Notes: generated by a model from the letters alone, not told the origin. Positions 1-9,057 are shown, numbered from the stretch's first letter. The stretch: DNA of 64,000 nucleotides from Streptomyces sp. NBC_01571 (GCF_026339875.1 NZ_JAPEPZ010000001.1:186001-250000); one strand, 5' to 3'. Made by a program: numbers and translations.

Positions 1-391
1 CCGCCACGCGTCGCTCCCCCGCGAGGCGGCCGTGGCCGCGGACCAGCGTGGCCCCCAGCCCTGTCATGTTGGCGGCCTGCCCGCTGTCGTCCCAGTCCGA
101 TACGACACGGTCCCGGCGCGCGAAGGCGCCGCGCGCGTCCACCACGCCCGTGACCGCGGCGCTCGCCCCCTCGACCCGGCGTGCGTCGGCGACGGCGACC
201 ACGGGCCGCAACAGCGCCTTGCTCGGGATGCAGGCCCAGTACGAGCACTCGCCGCCTACGAGCTCCCGCTCGACCAGGGCGACCGAGAGACCGGCGGCCC
301 GCGCCCGCTCGAGCACGGTCTGGCCCACGGGGCCGGCACCCACCACGATGACATCGTGGACATCGGTGTTGTCATGCGGCGTGGTTTCCAT
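1..391 (-). CDS. FAD-dependent pyridine nucleotide-disulfide oxidoreductase, N-terminal part (runs off the left edge)
   Basis: About 130 residues are visible and the C-terminal part lies outside the window. The N-terminus carries the dinucleotide-binding motif VVGAGPVG at about residues 16-23. The redox motif GGECSYWACIPSK follows, giving the Cys-x4-Cys pair typical of dihydrolipoamide dehydrogenase and mercuric reductase relatives. The ATG at 391 is preceded by a GAGGAT ribosome site. The protein resembles the product of the damaged gene at 53642-55090, so the window holds two paralogues. The family uses FAD and NAD(P)H; the substrate cannot be told from this part. Confidence 0.88.
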   Translation of the reverse strand, partial: METTPHDNTDVHDVIVVGAGPVGQTVLERARAAGLSVALVERELVGGECSYWACIPSKALLRPVVAVADARRVEGASAAVTGVVDARGAFARRDRVVSDWDDSGQAANMTGLGATLVRGHGRLAGERRVA

Positions 392-863
392 GACACATCC
401 TCATTCATCGGTAAGGGAGTGCGGGGTTCCGCTCCCGCCGTGCCACCGGCAAGGGCCGACCGCGACGCTCAAGGGGCCACGTGGCAGCGGACGCGCTCGG
501 CCGTCGCGATCAGCACAACTTCGAGTGCGTGCGGGTCGCGGCGGGTCCGGGCCATCAGGAGAACCCCCCGCGGCTTCGAGGAACACCACCGGGTCGCACG
601 ACGATCGGCGCCCTGATCATCACCCCAGCTTGCCCTGGCAGGGCCCGCCCAACGAGCCAACACCCCGTCGGCGAACACCACCGGCCGGTACAAACGGAGC
701 CGGCCGTGCTCGGGCCTCACTCCTTTGGCAGGTGTGTGGGCCCTGCGGTGAGGAAGCGAGCGCCGAGGGGGCGGGTGCGGGCCGGGGCCCGTCCATGGTC
801 CGTCCGGACCAATCGCGGCTCTCCTCCCGTACGGACGAACGGAAAGTACGGTAGGAATCCGAC
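392..863. other. Divergent intergenic region
   Basis: It separates the leftward oxidoreductase from the rightward conserved unknown. No convincing gene is seen. A 6-bp inverted repeat (TGGTCC, 4-nt spacer, GGACCA) lies at 796-811, about 50 bp before the gene at 864, and could be an operator. Confidence 0.35.
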
Positions 864-1583
864 GTGAACGATCTGCTCACCGAAGTCATCGAGGCCCATG
901 GCGGGACCGAACGCTGGGAGGAACTGACCCAGGCGCGGGCCACCCTTGTCAGCGGTGGCGACCTGTTCGCCATCAAGGGTCTGCCGCAGGACGTCACGCC
1001 ACGCGTGATGACCGTCAGGCTGCACGAGGAGCACGCCTCGGTCCAGCCTTTCGGCGCTCACGACCAGAAGACCGACTTCACGCCCGGACGGGTGAGCATC
1101 GAGAAACTCGACGGGCAGGTGGTCGCCGAACGCGAGGACCCTCGGACGTCTTTCGCCGGACACACGCTCGAGACACCCTGGGACCCGCTGGACCGCGCCT
1201 ACTTCAACGGCTACGCGTTGTGGACCTACCTCACCACGCCCTTCCTGCTTGCCATGCCCGGCTTCACGGTCACCGGCATCGAGCCATGGCGGGAGGGGGA
1301 CGAGGTCTGGCCGGGGCTGCGTGCCGCCTTCCCGCCGCGGATCGCGAGCCACAGCACCCACCAGGACTTCTATTTCGGTCCCGACCGGCTCCTGCGGCGC
1401 CACGACTACCACGTCGACGTGGCCGGCGGATTCGCCGCCGCGCAGTACGTCCACGACCATACGGAAGCGGACGGCATCGTGCTGCCCACCAGACGCCGGG
1501 CCTACCGCCGCGACTCCGACGGTCGTCCGCTCCTGGGGCAGGTCATGGTCTCCATCGATCTCAGCGACGTCCACTTCAGCTGA
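864..1583 (+). CDS. Conserved actinobacterial protein of unknown function
   Basis: The protein has 239 residues, no signal peptide and no membrane segment. It is acidic with many Trp and Tyr residues (for example the YALWTYLTTPFLLAMPGF stretch at about 117-134). It ends in a YRRDSDG...VMVSIDLSD strand pattern that suggests a beta-rich, possibly ligand-binding fold. The GTG at 864 has a TAGGA ribosome site about 7 nt upstream. I recall similar proteins as uncharacterised in Streptomyces. It stands alone, with about 400 bp of apparently empty DNA after it. I assign no function. Confidence 0.75.
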   Translation: MNDLLTEVIEAHGGTERWEELTQARATLVSGGDLFAIKGLPQDVTPRVMTVRLHEEHASVQPFGAHDQKTDFTPGRVSIEKLDGQVVAEREDPRTSFAGHTLETPWDPLDRAYFNGYALWTYLTTPFLLAMPGFTVTGIEPWREGDEVWPGLRAAFPPRIASHSTHQDFYFGPDRLLRRHDYHVDVAGGFAAAQYVHDHTEADGIVLPTRRRAYRRDSDGRPLLGQVMVSIDLSDVHFS

Positions 1584-1983
1584 CCGGGAGCACGGCCTCT
1601 CCAAGTGCGCGGTGCCGGGGAAGAACTGACCTGGCCGGAATGCGTGACCTGCCGTGTGATGCGCCCCCACCCTGGTCTGTCGCGTCCGCGAGAAGGTGAG
1701 CGAGCAGACCCACCCGGCGTACAGGATGAACGAACGGCGGCACTGGTTCCGGTCACAGGCGGACTTCTTGCTCGGCGCGGCGGCCGGGGGTCATCCATCG
1801 GCGCGGCCCGCCCGGCGGTCGCGGGAAGCGCCGGCTGCCCTGGTGGGCGGCGGCCGCCCCGCCGGCGCCGCGATGTCCCGCCCGTAGGGACCTGAACTGG
1901 CGCTACGGGGTAATCCATTCGCCCGCCCGGCTCTCGTACGACGAGAATGCCGAGGCCAACGACGATTCACAAGGAGCTTCGCC

Positions 1984-2928
1984 ATGACCGGTCCGCAGCA
2001 CGCCCGCGACAGCCTGGACGGCCTGGTGATGGGCGACGCCTTCGGGGACAGTTGGTTCACGCGTTCCGACGAGGACACCGAAGGCCAGTGGGCGGCGCGG
2101 CGGTTGCGTCCGGCGCCGTGGTCGTGGACGGACGACTCCGCCATGGCTTTCGTCCTGTTCGCACACCTCATGACCCATGGGGAGGTCCGGCCGGGCGAGC
2201 TGGCGAAGGAGTTCGCCGCCGAGTACGACCGGGACCCGGGGCGCAAGTACGGTCCGTCCATGCACGGTGTGCTGCGGCGCATCGGGGAGGGTGAGGACTG
2301 GCAGACCGTGACCACGGCGCAGTTCGGGGGGCAGGGTTCCCACGGCAACGGCGCCGCTATGCGGGTCGCCCCTCTGGGGGCGTGGTTCCGGGACGACGTG
2401 GCGCTCGTGTGCGAGCAGGCCCGGCTGTCCGCGGTGGCCACGCACTCCCACCCGGAGGCTGTCGCGGGAGCCGTGGCCGTGGCGGTCGCCGCGGCGCTGG
2501 CGGCCGCCGGCCAGGGCCGGGACACCGCGCCGCGCGCGGAGTTCCTGCGGGAGATCGCCTCGCACGTGCCGGACAGTGACGTGCGCTCCGGGCTGCTGGT
2601 GGCCGCGAATCTCTCGCCCCGCGCGTCGGTTCGCCATGCGGCGTCCGTGATGGGCTCGGGAACACTGATCTCGGCTCCGGACACGGTGCCGTACGCCCTG
2701 TGGTCCGCCGCGGGGCATCTGGACGATCTCTCCGAGGCGTTGTGGCAGACCGTCGCCGGGTGGGGCGACCGCGACACCACCTGTGCCATCGCGGGTGGCG
2801 TCGTCGCGGCCCGAACCGGCACGGACGCGCTACCGGCGGCCTGGCTCCGAGCCCGCGAGGACATCCCCGCCTGGAGCCACTGGGGTTCCGCCGGGGCCGG
2901 CCGGCGTCACGTCGAGCACGCCGAATAG
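1984..2928 (+). CDS. ADP-ribosylglycohydrolase family protein
   Basis: A 314-residue member of the DraG/ARH family, which removes ADP-ribose from proteins or small molecules using a binuclear Mg centre. The family metal motifs are visible: WTDDSAM at about 48-54, GNGAAMR at about 121-127 and GDRDTTCAIAGG near 262. Length and motif order match a complete enzyme. The ATG at 1984 follows AAGGAG with good spacing. No ADP-ribosyltransferase or macrodomain gene is nearby, so the substrate is open. The 400 bp upstream (1584-1983) show no gene. It converges on the hydrolase ending at 3042. Confidence 0.9.
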   Translation: MTGPQHARDSLDGLVMGDAFGDSWFTRSDEDTEGQWAARRLRPAPWSWTDDSAMAFVLFAHLMTHGEVRPGELAKEFAAEYDRDPGRKYGPSMHGVLRRIGEGEDWQTVTTAQFGGQGSHGNGAAMRVAPLGAWFRDDVALVCEQARLSAVATHSHPEAVAGAVAVAVAAALAAAGQGRDTAPRAEFLREIASHVPDSDVRSGLLVAANLSPRASVRHAASVMGSGTLISAPDTVPYALWSAAGHLDDLSEALWQTVAGWGDRDTTCAIAGGVVAARTGTDALPAAWLRAREDIPAWSHWGSAGAGRRHVEHAE

Positions 2929-2967
2929 GTGGGCCGGAGCCACCACTTCACCTTTCTCTGGGCACCC

Positions 2968-3011
2968 GGGATCCGGGACTCGGGACTGGGACCCGGGACG
3001 TGGGACCTGGG
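2968..3011 (+). repeat. Heptamer array of seven GGG tracts (putative G-quadruplex)
   Basis: GGG occurs at 2968, 2975, 2982, 2988, 2995, 3002 and 3009, separated by 3-4 nt loops. The unit is roughly GGGAYYC. It lies in the 113-bp gap between two convergent genes, so it could act in transcription termination. Quadruplex formation is inferred from the spacing only. Confidence 0.75.
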
Positions 3012-3041
3012 ACCCTTGACCCGGGGAGCCTCACCCCTTGC

Positions 3042-3971
3042 TCACGTACGGTCCCCTCCTCCGGGCACGGCGTTCGCACGGGCCAGGTTTTTGTGCAGGA
3101 ACGCGATCTCCGCCTCGACGGCCTCTTCGTGTGCCTCCAGGAACGGGGCGTAGTGACGGCCTGCCAGGTGCAGTACCTCGGCGTCCGGGGCGTTGTGGGC
3201 CGCCTCGACGGCGGGGCCGGGGAGGGCGCTCCGGTCCTGGTCGCAGACGACCACGAGCAGGGGGCACCGGGTCCGGGGGGCGCGGAGCCCGGGCCGGTAC
3301 CCGCCGATCCGCAGCGCGATCCGTGCGGCGACCGTCTGCTCCCAGTCCGTGTAGCGGTGGTCGGGGTCCAGGGCCCGGTCACCGTCCATCGCGTCGGGCG
3401 TGGTGAGTGAGGCGACGGCGCCGCGTACTCCGGCGGTGGGGATCAGCAGCGGAGGCCGTCCCAGGAGGCCGCCGAGCGCGTCCGCGACCGCGCGGCCGAA
3501 GAGCCGGAGCAGCGCGAGAGGTGTCATGGAGCGCAGCGCGTTGGGAGCCGCCGCCCGGCCGTCGACGAGTGGCGACTGCGCGATCACGGAGGCCAGCCGC
3601 GGGTTGTCGGCCGCGACACGGAAGACATGGCCGCCCGAGAGGGAGAAGCCCCAGAGTGAGATTCCGTCGGGATCGACGCCGGGCAGACCGGCCGCGAAGT
3701 CGATCGCGGCCTGCCAGTCGGCGCGTTGGTCGTCGAAGCGGACGACCTGGCGCGGCGTACCCCCGCTCTCCCCGAACCGGCGGTAGTCGAAGGCCAGGAC
3801 GGCGAAGCCGGCGTCGTTGAACCGTCGGGCGAAGAGATCCGAGGCGGGCTCCTTCGCCACGGCGATACCTCCGGCCATGATCACGCAGCCGCCGTTGGTG
3901 CCCGGATAGTGCCAGGCGGCGCACGTGGTGTCACCGCTGGCGAAGAGTACTTTTTCGCGTTGCCTGGACAT
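3042..3971 (-). CDS. Alpha/beta hydrolase (dienelactone-hydrolase/S15-like)
   Basis: The protein has 309 residues and starts at the ATG at 3971, where GGAGG lies 9 nt upstream; the long upstream extension of the open frame is rejected. It has the hydrolase core: YPGTNGGCVIMAGGIAV near the N-terminus, the nucleophile elbow WGFSLSGGH (G-x-S-x-S instead of G-x-S-x-G), the acid-loop region VVCDQD and a late His in AGRHYAPF. No signal peptide is seen, so it is probably cytoplasmic. It is divergent from the Lrp regulator at 4381, a usual target arrangement. Substrate unknown. Confidence 0.85.
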   Translation of the reverse strand: MSRQREKVLFASGDTTCAAWHYPGTNGGCVIMAGGIAVAKEPASDLFARRFNDAGFAVLAFDYRRFGESGGTPRQVVRFDDQRADWQAAIDFAAGLPGVDPDGISLWGFSLSGGHVFRVAADNPRLASVIAQSPLVDGRAAAPNALRSMTPLALLRLFGRAVADALGGLLGRPPLLIPTAGVRGAVASLTTPDAMDGDRALDPDHRYTDWEQTVAARIALRIGGYRPGLRAPRTRCPLLVVVCDQDRSALPGPAVEAAHNAPDAEVLHLAGRHYAPFLEAHEEAVEAEIAFLHKNLARANAVPGGGDRT

Positions 3972-4380
3972 GGTCACAGGGGCCTCCGTGGGTGTGAGTC
4001 GATCCGTGGTTCTCGGGGCTCTCTCGGTTCTCGGGGCTCTCTCGCGGACTCGCCGGGCGCGGGATGGGCAGCCGCAGGATGGGCGGCCCCGCGGTCCGGC
4101 ACGCGCCGTGGTCGCGCCGCGGTCGCGCCGCGGGCCCCGATTCGCCGGGTCGCGGGTGGCGACCCGGCAGCTGCCGCCTACCGCCTGTCGGCTATCGGCT
4201 ATCGGCTGGCCACGACCGGGGGCCAGTTGTGCGGGTCGAGGGTCAACGGGTGCTCCTTCCATGGCTACTCGATACCGCCGACGCGGGTCTGCCGCGGCGC
4301 GGAGTACGTACCGTCCATGGTTGGGGCGAGGTCTGCGGGACAGGCCGCGCGAGACGCCGAAATGAGCGAAACTTGCCGCC
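3972..4380. other. Divergent intergenic region with short tandem duplications
   Basis: It lies between the hydrolase and the Lrp gene. It contains a perfect 18-bp tandem duplication at 4008-4043 (unit GGTTCTCGGGGCTCTCTC), repeated GGTCGCGCCGC near 4109-4132 and CGGCTAT repeats near 4190-4210. No gene is visible. Promoters of both flanking genes should be here. Confidence 0.6.
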
Positions 4381-5445
4381 ATGGCACACGTAGCGGCGGA
4401 TTCCGTACTGAGCCTCACGGACCAGCGGCTGGTGGCCGCCCTGCAGTGGGACGGCCGTCTCAGCGCGGAACGGGCGGCCCAGGTGCTGGACCTCAGCCCC
4501 GCCACCGTGCGCCGCCGCCTGCACGCGTTCAGCTCCGACGGCACCGTACGCGTGGTGATCTCACCGGTCGCGCGACCGCGCAACGGGGGTTCGGCCGGGG
4601 CTCTGTTCCTGCGGATCCGGGTGCTGCGGGGAAAGCTCGACACGATCGTGGCCGCGCTCGCGGCGCGCGAGGACATCCCGTTCATCGACGTCACCACCTC
4701 GGGTGACGAGATCTTCGCGGTGGCCCGTACGGAGCCGGGTTCGCGCGACCCGCTCGTCTTCCGCCAACTTCCCTCCACCCAGGCGGTCACGTCCCTGGAG
4801 AGCGCCACCATCCTGCACGTCTTCCGGCTCACCTCGGAGTGGCGTCACGCCGTCCTGACGCCGGCCGAGCGCGCGGCCCTGAGCCCGGCCGGTCCGGACC
4901 GGGGGCCGGCCTCCGTCGGGTCTCCAGGCCCGTACGGCGTCGACACCGATCCCCTGGAACAGTCCCTCATCGACGCCCTCACCCCTGACGCGCGCCTCTC
5001 GGCCGCGGCCCTGGCCGCCCACACCGGTCACCCGGAGACGACGGTCCGCCGGCGGATCGCCCGACTGACGGCCCAGGACCGGCTGGTCACCCAGGTCCTG
5101 GTCGACCCCCGCCGTATCGGGCTGCCCATCGAGGCCAAGCTCCTGCTGCACGTGGCCCCCGACCATCTGGCCGCGGCGGGGCAGGCGCTGGCCGACCATC
5201 CTTCGGTGCACGGCGCGTTCGCGACCTCGGGGCCCTCGAACCTGCACGCGGCGGCCTACTTCCCCGACCTGGCCGCCCTCTACGGCTTCCTCTCCCGCGA
5301 CCTGGTCGGCCTGGGGATCACGCAGGTCGAGACTGCCATCGTCAGCCGCGCTGCCAAGCGCACGCCCCCGTTGGGCCTCGCCCAGCCCTCCCCCGCCGTT
5401 GCGCGACGCCGGCAACCGGCCCGCGCGGGGCTCGGCCAGGGCTGA
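4381..5445 (+). CDS. Lrp/AsnC-family regulator with two complete HTH plus ligand-binding halves
   Basis: At 354 residues it is about twice the usual Lrp length. An HTH of the AsnC type sits at about 11-60 (LTDQRLVAALQWDGRLSAER), followed by a first ligand-binding (RAM-like) domain to about 140. A second HTH at about 185-240 (DARLSAAALAAHTGHPETTV) and a second ligand domain to about 325 follow. Such tandem forms are known in actinobacteria. It probably controls the divergent hydrolase, and perhaps itself. The ATG at 4381 lacks a strong ribosome site, so the start is moderately certain. The C-terminal tail is disordered and Arg/Pro rich. Confidence 0.88.
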   Translation: MAHVAADSVLSLTDQRLVAALQWDGRLSAERAAQVLDLSPATVRRRLHAFSSDGTVRVVISPVARPRNGGSAGALFLRIRVLRGKLDTIVAALAAREDIPFIDVTTSGDEIFAVARTEPGSRDPLVFRQLPSTQAVTSLESATILHVFRLTSEWRHAVLTPAERAALSPAGPDRGPASVGSPGPYGVDTDPLEQSLIDALTPDARLSAAALAAHTGHPETTVRRRIARLTAQDRLVTQVLVDPRRIGLPIEAKLLLHVAPDHLAAAGQALADHPSVHGAFATSGPSNLHAAAYFPDLAALYGFLSRDLVGLGITQVETAIVSRAAKRTPPLGLAQPSPAVARRRQPARAGLGQG

Positions 5446-5529
5446 GAACCGGCCTGCCGAGCGCTTCCCGTTCGGGTACGGCGGCCGGATGCGACGGCGT
5501 CCGTGCGGGTGGCGCGTGGACGGCGGCGT

Positions 5530-6465
5530 TCAGCGCGGAAGGACCCAGTCCGGCGCCCAGGTCCCGGCGGCGTCATGGCCGGCCGTTGTGGCGTCGAGGT
5601 GGGCGCGGAGGGTGGCCAGCGCCGGGTGGGGGTTGTCACGGTGCCACAGGAGCGAGTGCGGGTAGACGGGCGTCGGGTCGGTCACCGGGATGCGGCGCAG
5701 GCCGTGGCCGGCGGGCCAGACGAGGCGGGTCTGCCCACCCATGAAGGTGGCGAGGGCCGGGGTGTCGGCGATGGTGTCGAGGAGGGCGTCGGAGCCGAAG
5801 TTGGGCCCGGTCGCCTCGATGGTGAGGCCGAACTCGGCGACGAGGTCGTCGTAGTAGGCGGCCCACTCGGTACCGGGAACGATGCCGGGCATCCAGATCC
5901 GGTGCCCGGCGAGCTGGGCGAGGGGCACCGACCGGGCGCCTGCCAGCGCGTGGGCGGGGCCGGTGAGGAGCTCGAGCGGCTCGTCGAGGACCCGGACGGA
6001 CTCGATGTCCGCGGGCAGGGGCCGACCGGGCACGGCGACCGCGCGGAAGGACGCGTCGATCGCGCCGGAGCGGATGGCGGCGACGGCCGTCTCGATGTCG
6101 AACAGCATCACCACGTCGAGGTCGATCTCGGGGTGTGCGCGGTGGAAGCCGCGCAGCAGGCCCGCCGCCGCACCGCGCGAGGCGATCACGTCGACGCGCA
6201 GCGGACGCCGGCCGGTGCGCACCGACGCGACCGCGCGTTCGGCGACGCGCAGCAGCTCGCGCGCGTGGGGCAGGAACGCCTGCCCGTCGATGGTGAGTTC
6301 GGCGCCGCGAGCGGTGCGGGTGAACAACCGCACGCCGAGGATGCGCTCCAACGCGGCGATGCGCTTGGAGACGGCCTGCTGGGTGACCGCAAGCTCGGCG
6401 GCGGCCTCCTGGAACTGCCCCGCGTCGGCGGCGGCGACGAAGGTCCGGACGGTGTCGAGGTCCAT
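5530..6465 (-). CDS. LysR-family transcriptional regulator
   Basis: The protein has 311 residues. The winged HTH is at the N-terminus (MDLDTVRTFVAAADAGQFQE, then QQAVSKRIAALE at about 30-41, the recognition helix). A periplasmic-binding-like effector domain fills the rest (about 90-300). It is divergent from an MFS transporter, with a 17-bp palindrome 17 bp upstream of its start. It therefore most likely controls the transporter gene and its own. It converges tail-to-tail with the Lrp gene. The effector is unknown. Confidence 0.93.
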   Translation of the reverse strand: MDLDTVRTFVAAADAGQFQEAAAELAVTQQAVSKRIAALERILGVRLFTRTARGAELTIDGQAFLPHARELLRVAERAVASVRTGRRPLRVDVIASRGAAAGLLRGFHRAHPEIDLDVVMLFDIETAVAAIRSGAIDASFRAVAVPGRPLPADIESVRVLDEPLELLTGPAHALAGARSVPLAQLAGHRIWMPGIVPGTEWAAYYDDLVAEFGLTIEATGPNFGSDALLDTIADTPALATFMGGQTRLVWPAGHGLRRIPVTDPTPVYPHSLLWHRDNPHPALATLRAHLDATTAGHDAAGTWAPDWVLPR

Positions 6466-6481
6466 ATCGGCAGCCTACGGG

Positions 6482-6498
6482 CACAACCGTTGGTTGTG
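6482..6498. promoter_or_regulatory. Probable LysR operator
   Basis: A perfect inverted repeat CACAACC-GTT-GGTTGTG lies in the divergent LysR/MFS intergenic region. A further GGTTGT half-site lies about 20 bp to the right. Position next to the LysR start suggests autoregulation and control of the transporter; this is inferred. Confidence 0.6.
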
Positions 6499-6625
6499 GC
6501 CAGGCGGTCCTGTGGTTGTTTGACCTCTGGGTGCCGCGCTCGCTTTGATGCTGCCGGTCGCGGATCGGTTGTGCGGGTGAGGTACGCGAGTGAGGTGTGC
6601 GGGTGAGGGGCGAGGGGCGGCGGGG

Positions 6626-7906
6626 ATGAGAAGCGGGCACAGAAGTGGGCACAGGCTGGGACGTCTGCGCGGGCATCGGCTGGGCCGGCGGTTCGGGTGG
6701 TTCTGGGGAGCGTACGGAACCAGCGCGCTCGGCACGTGGCTCGCCTTCGGCGCGTTCCCATTGATCGCCATCCGGGTGCTGCACACCGGACCGGCCGAGG
6801 TCGCCGCGCTCTCCTCCGTGGGGGCCGCGGTGGGCGCCGCCGTGGCGGTGCCGCTCGGCCCGTGGGTGGAGTTCCGCCGCAAGGGGACGGTGCTGATCGC
6901 GATGGACCTGGTGCGGTTCGCGGCGCTGCTGACGATTCCCGCCGCGTTCGCGATCGGCGCGCTCACCTTCCTTCAGCTCCTGCTGGTCTCGGTCGTCGTC
7001 GCGGCGGCCGACATCACCTTCCGCGCCGCCTCCGGCGCGTACCTGAAGTCGCTGCTGGCGGCCGAGGACCTGCTGGTCGCCAACGCCCGGTTCGAGTCCA
7101 CGGCCTGGACGACCACCATCATCGGGCCGCCGTTGGGCGGCGCCGCGATCGGGCTCCTCGGCCCGGTGGCGACGGTGGTGGCCGACGCGGTCAGCTACCT
7201 GCTCTCGGCCCTGGGCATCCGCGCGGCGGGCGGCCACGAGCCGCCGCCCGAACGCCGGGAGGCCGCACGCATGCGGGCCGGGGACCTGCTCGACGGCTGG
7301 CGGTACATCCTCGCCGAAGCGACGCTGCGTCCGCTCTTCTTCAACACCGCCTTGTTCAACGGTCTGGTGATGGCCACCCAACCGCTGCTGGCCGTCCTGA
7401 TGCTCGACCGGCTCGGGTTCGCACCGTGGCAGTACGGTCTCGCCTTCGCCGCGCCCTCGATCGGCGGCCTGCTCGGTTCGCGGCTGGCCCGACCGCTCGT
7501 GACCCGGTTCGGGCAGCACCGGGTCCTGGTCGTGACCGGGGCGCTACGCGCGCTCTGGCCCGTCGGCCTGGCCCTCCTCGGACCGGGCACCGGCGGGCTG
7601 CTGCTGGTGATGGGCGTCGAGCTCGGGCTCATCTTCTGCTGCGGGGTCTTCAACCCCGTCTACGCCACCTACCGCCTCGAGCGCACCGCGACCGACCGGG
7701 TCACCCGCACACTGTCCGCCTGGGCGGTGACGACCAAGGCCTCGACCGCGCTCCTGACGGCCGTCTGGGGCGTACTGGGCGGCCTGCTCGGCCCGCGCAC
7801 GGCCATCGGGCTGGCCGGCGTGCTCCTGCTGGCGACCCCGCTGCTGCTCCCCCGCCGCGCGGCGGCGCGTCTCCGCGATCCGGAGCCGTCACCGAGCCGC
7901 ACCTGA
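6626..7906 (+). CDS. MFS transporter (enterobactin-exporter/MFS_3-like)
   Basis: About 426 residues with some 12 hydrophobic segments in two halves. The first is ALGTWLAFGAFPLIAIRVLH, and the cytoplasmic A-motif position reads VPLGPWVEFRRKG. The N-terminus is unusually basic with repeated RSGHR/LGRLRGHR units before the first helix. I chose the ATG at 6626 because a GGGG-rich ribosome site precedes it; the in-frame ATG-less extension to 6590 is less likely. Proteins of this group usually export small molecules or drugs. It is paired with the divergent LysR gene. Confidence 0.88.
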   Translation: MRSGHRSGHRLGRLRGHRLGRRFGWFWGAYGTSALGTWLAFGAFPLIAIRVLHTGPAEVAALSSVGAAVGAAVAVPLGPWVEFRRKGTVLIAMDLVRFAALLTIPAAFAIGALTFLQLLLVSVVVAAADITFRAASGAYLKSLLAAEDLLVANARFESTAWTTTIIGPPLGGAAIGLLGPVATVVADAVSYLLSALGIRAAGGHEPPPERREAARMRAGDLLDGWRYILAEATLRPLFFNTALFNGLVMATQPLLAVLMLDRLGFAPWQYGLAFAAPSIGGLLGSRLARPLVTRFGQHRVLVVTGALRALWPVGLALLGPGTGGLLLVMGVELGLIFCCGVFNPVYATYRLERTATDRVTRTLSAWAVTTKASTALLTAVWGVLGGLLGPRTAIGLAGVLLLATPLLLPRRAAARLRDPEPSPSRT

Positions 7907-8061
7907 CGGCCACCACGGCCACCACGGCCTTCACCGGCAGGCAGGCCGAGCCCGCACCGGGTCGGTTCACCGTCCCCCTCCCCCCTCCGGGTCGCCCTCG
8001 CCGTCGCCCCGCAGCACCCGGGCCGTCGCACCCACCGCCCGGATGCGATAGGAAGTCCGGT

Positions 8062-8658
8062 GTGAACGACCAGACCCCACCCGCGACCGTTCGCGTGTTC
8101 ATCGCGCTCGCCCCGCCCGACCACGCGAAAGAGGAACTGGCCCGGGAGCTGCGCCCCGCCTACGGCACCCACCCTCACATGCGGTGGAACCGCATCGAGG
8201 ACTGGCACATCACCCTGGCGTTCCTCGGAGAGCTGCCGGCCGAGACAGTTCCGCTCCTGCGACCGCCTCTCGCCGGACTCGCAGCCGACCGCCGGCCCTT
8301 CTGCCTGGCACTGCGCGGCAGTGGAACCTTCGACGGCCGGGTGCTGTGGAGCGGAATCGACGGAGACCTCGACGAGCTGCACATGCTCGCCGCCGATGTG
8401 CGCACCACCGTCAAGAACTGCGGGGTCGCCTTCGAGGACCGGCCTCTGCGCCCCCATCTGACGCTGGCCCGTGCCCGCCGAGGAGACCGGTCCTCGGCGG
8501 AGGAGATCGCCGAAGGGTTCGCCGGATTCACCGGCCGCGGATGGCCTGCCGAACGTCTGCACCTGGTCGGCAGCAACGCCGGCCGCAGCCGCGGACCGAT
8601 CCACTACCGCGACATCGCCGCATGGGCCCTCGGCGACCCAGGCACCACCGGCTCCTGA
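8062..8658 (+). CDS. thpR: RNA 2',3'-cyclic phosphodiesterase (2'-5' RNA ligase family)
   Basis: The protein has 198 residues and the two hallmark HxTx motifs: HITL at about 49-52 and HLTL at about 132-135, the catalytic histidine tetrads of the 2H phosphoesterase superfamily. Family members hydrolyse RNA 2',3'-cyclic phosphates; the ligase activity is seen in vitro. The GTG at 8062 has GGAAG 7 nt upstream. The 155-bp gap from the MFS gene contains ACGGCCACC repeats. It stands alone. Confidence 0.92.
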   Translation: MNDQTPPATVRVFIALAPPDHAKEELARELRPAYGTHPHMRWNRIEDWHITLAFLGELPAETVPLLRPPLAGLAADRRPFCLALRGSGTFDGRVLWSGIDGDLDELHMLAADVRTTVKNCGVAFEDRPLRPHLTLARARRGDRSSAEEIAEGFAGFTGRGWPAERLHLVGSNAGRSRGPIHYRDIAAWALGDPGTTGS

Positions 8659-9057
8659 ACGAGCCGGCAGCGCACAGGGGAACGGGACCGCCCCCGGGTC
8701 CCCCACTGAACTCGCCGCGCCGGCCCGGCGAGCCACGTCGGGCGCTCCCGCCCCGAACGACCCCTGCCGAAACCCACCCCCCTTCTTCTCCCGACGCGCA
8801 TCCTGGCCATCGGGCCGCCCACCGGCTCCACTCGGACGGAGAGCACCAGACACGACGACTGCGGTGGACGAGCAGACACCCATGCCGCCGGTGTAACCCC
8901 CGCCCGCCCGGACGACGAACCGCAACTTCCGGTACTCACACCAGAATTCATTTCTCGTTGAACCACCAAGATCTATGCAAGCGCACGCACCTCACCGATC
9001 CTTGTTGTCATGCACCTGCGGCCCGGCTGGCGGGCCGCGGATTCATGGAGGTGTGGA
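8659..9057. other. Intergenic region upstream of the phospholipase gene
   Basis: No gene is recognised in these 399 bp. The last about 130 bp are notably AT-richer than the surroundings (around 8930-9010) and should hold the promoter of the secreted phospholipase. I could not fix a convincing -35/-10 pair. Confidence 0.4.

Noticed and set aside
2948..3030. CRISPR-like repeat array
   Set aside because: Units are 7 nt with no spacers; it is a simple G-rich repeat.
3972..4832. A 287-residue N-terminal extension of the alpha/beta hydrolase
   Set aside because: It is antisense to the Lrp gene and the hydrolase has a good ribosome site at 3971.
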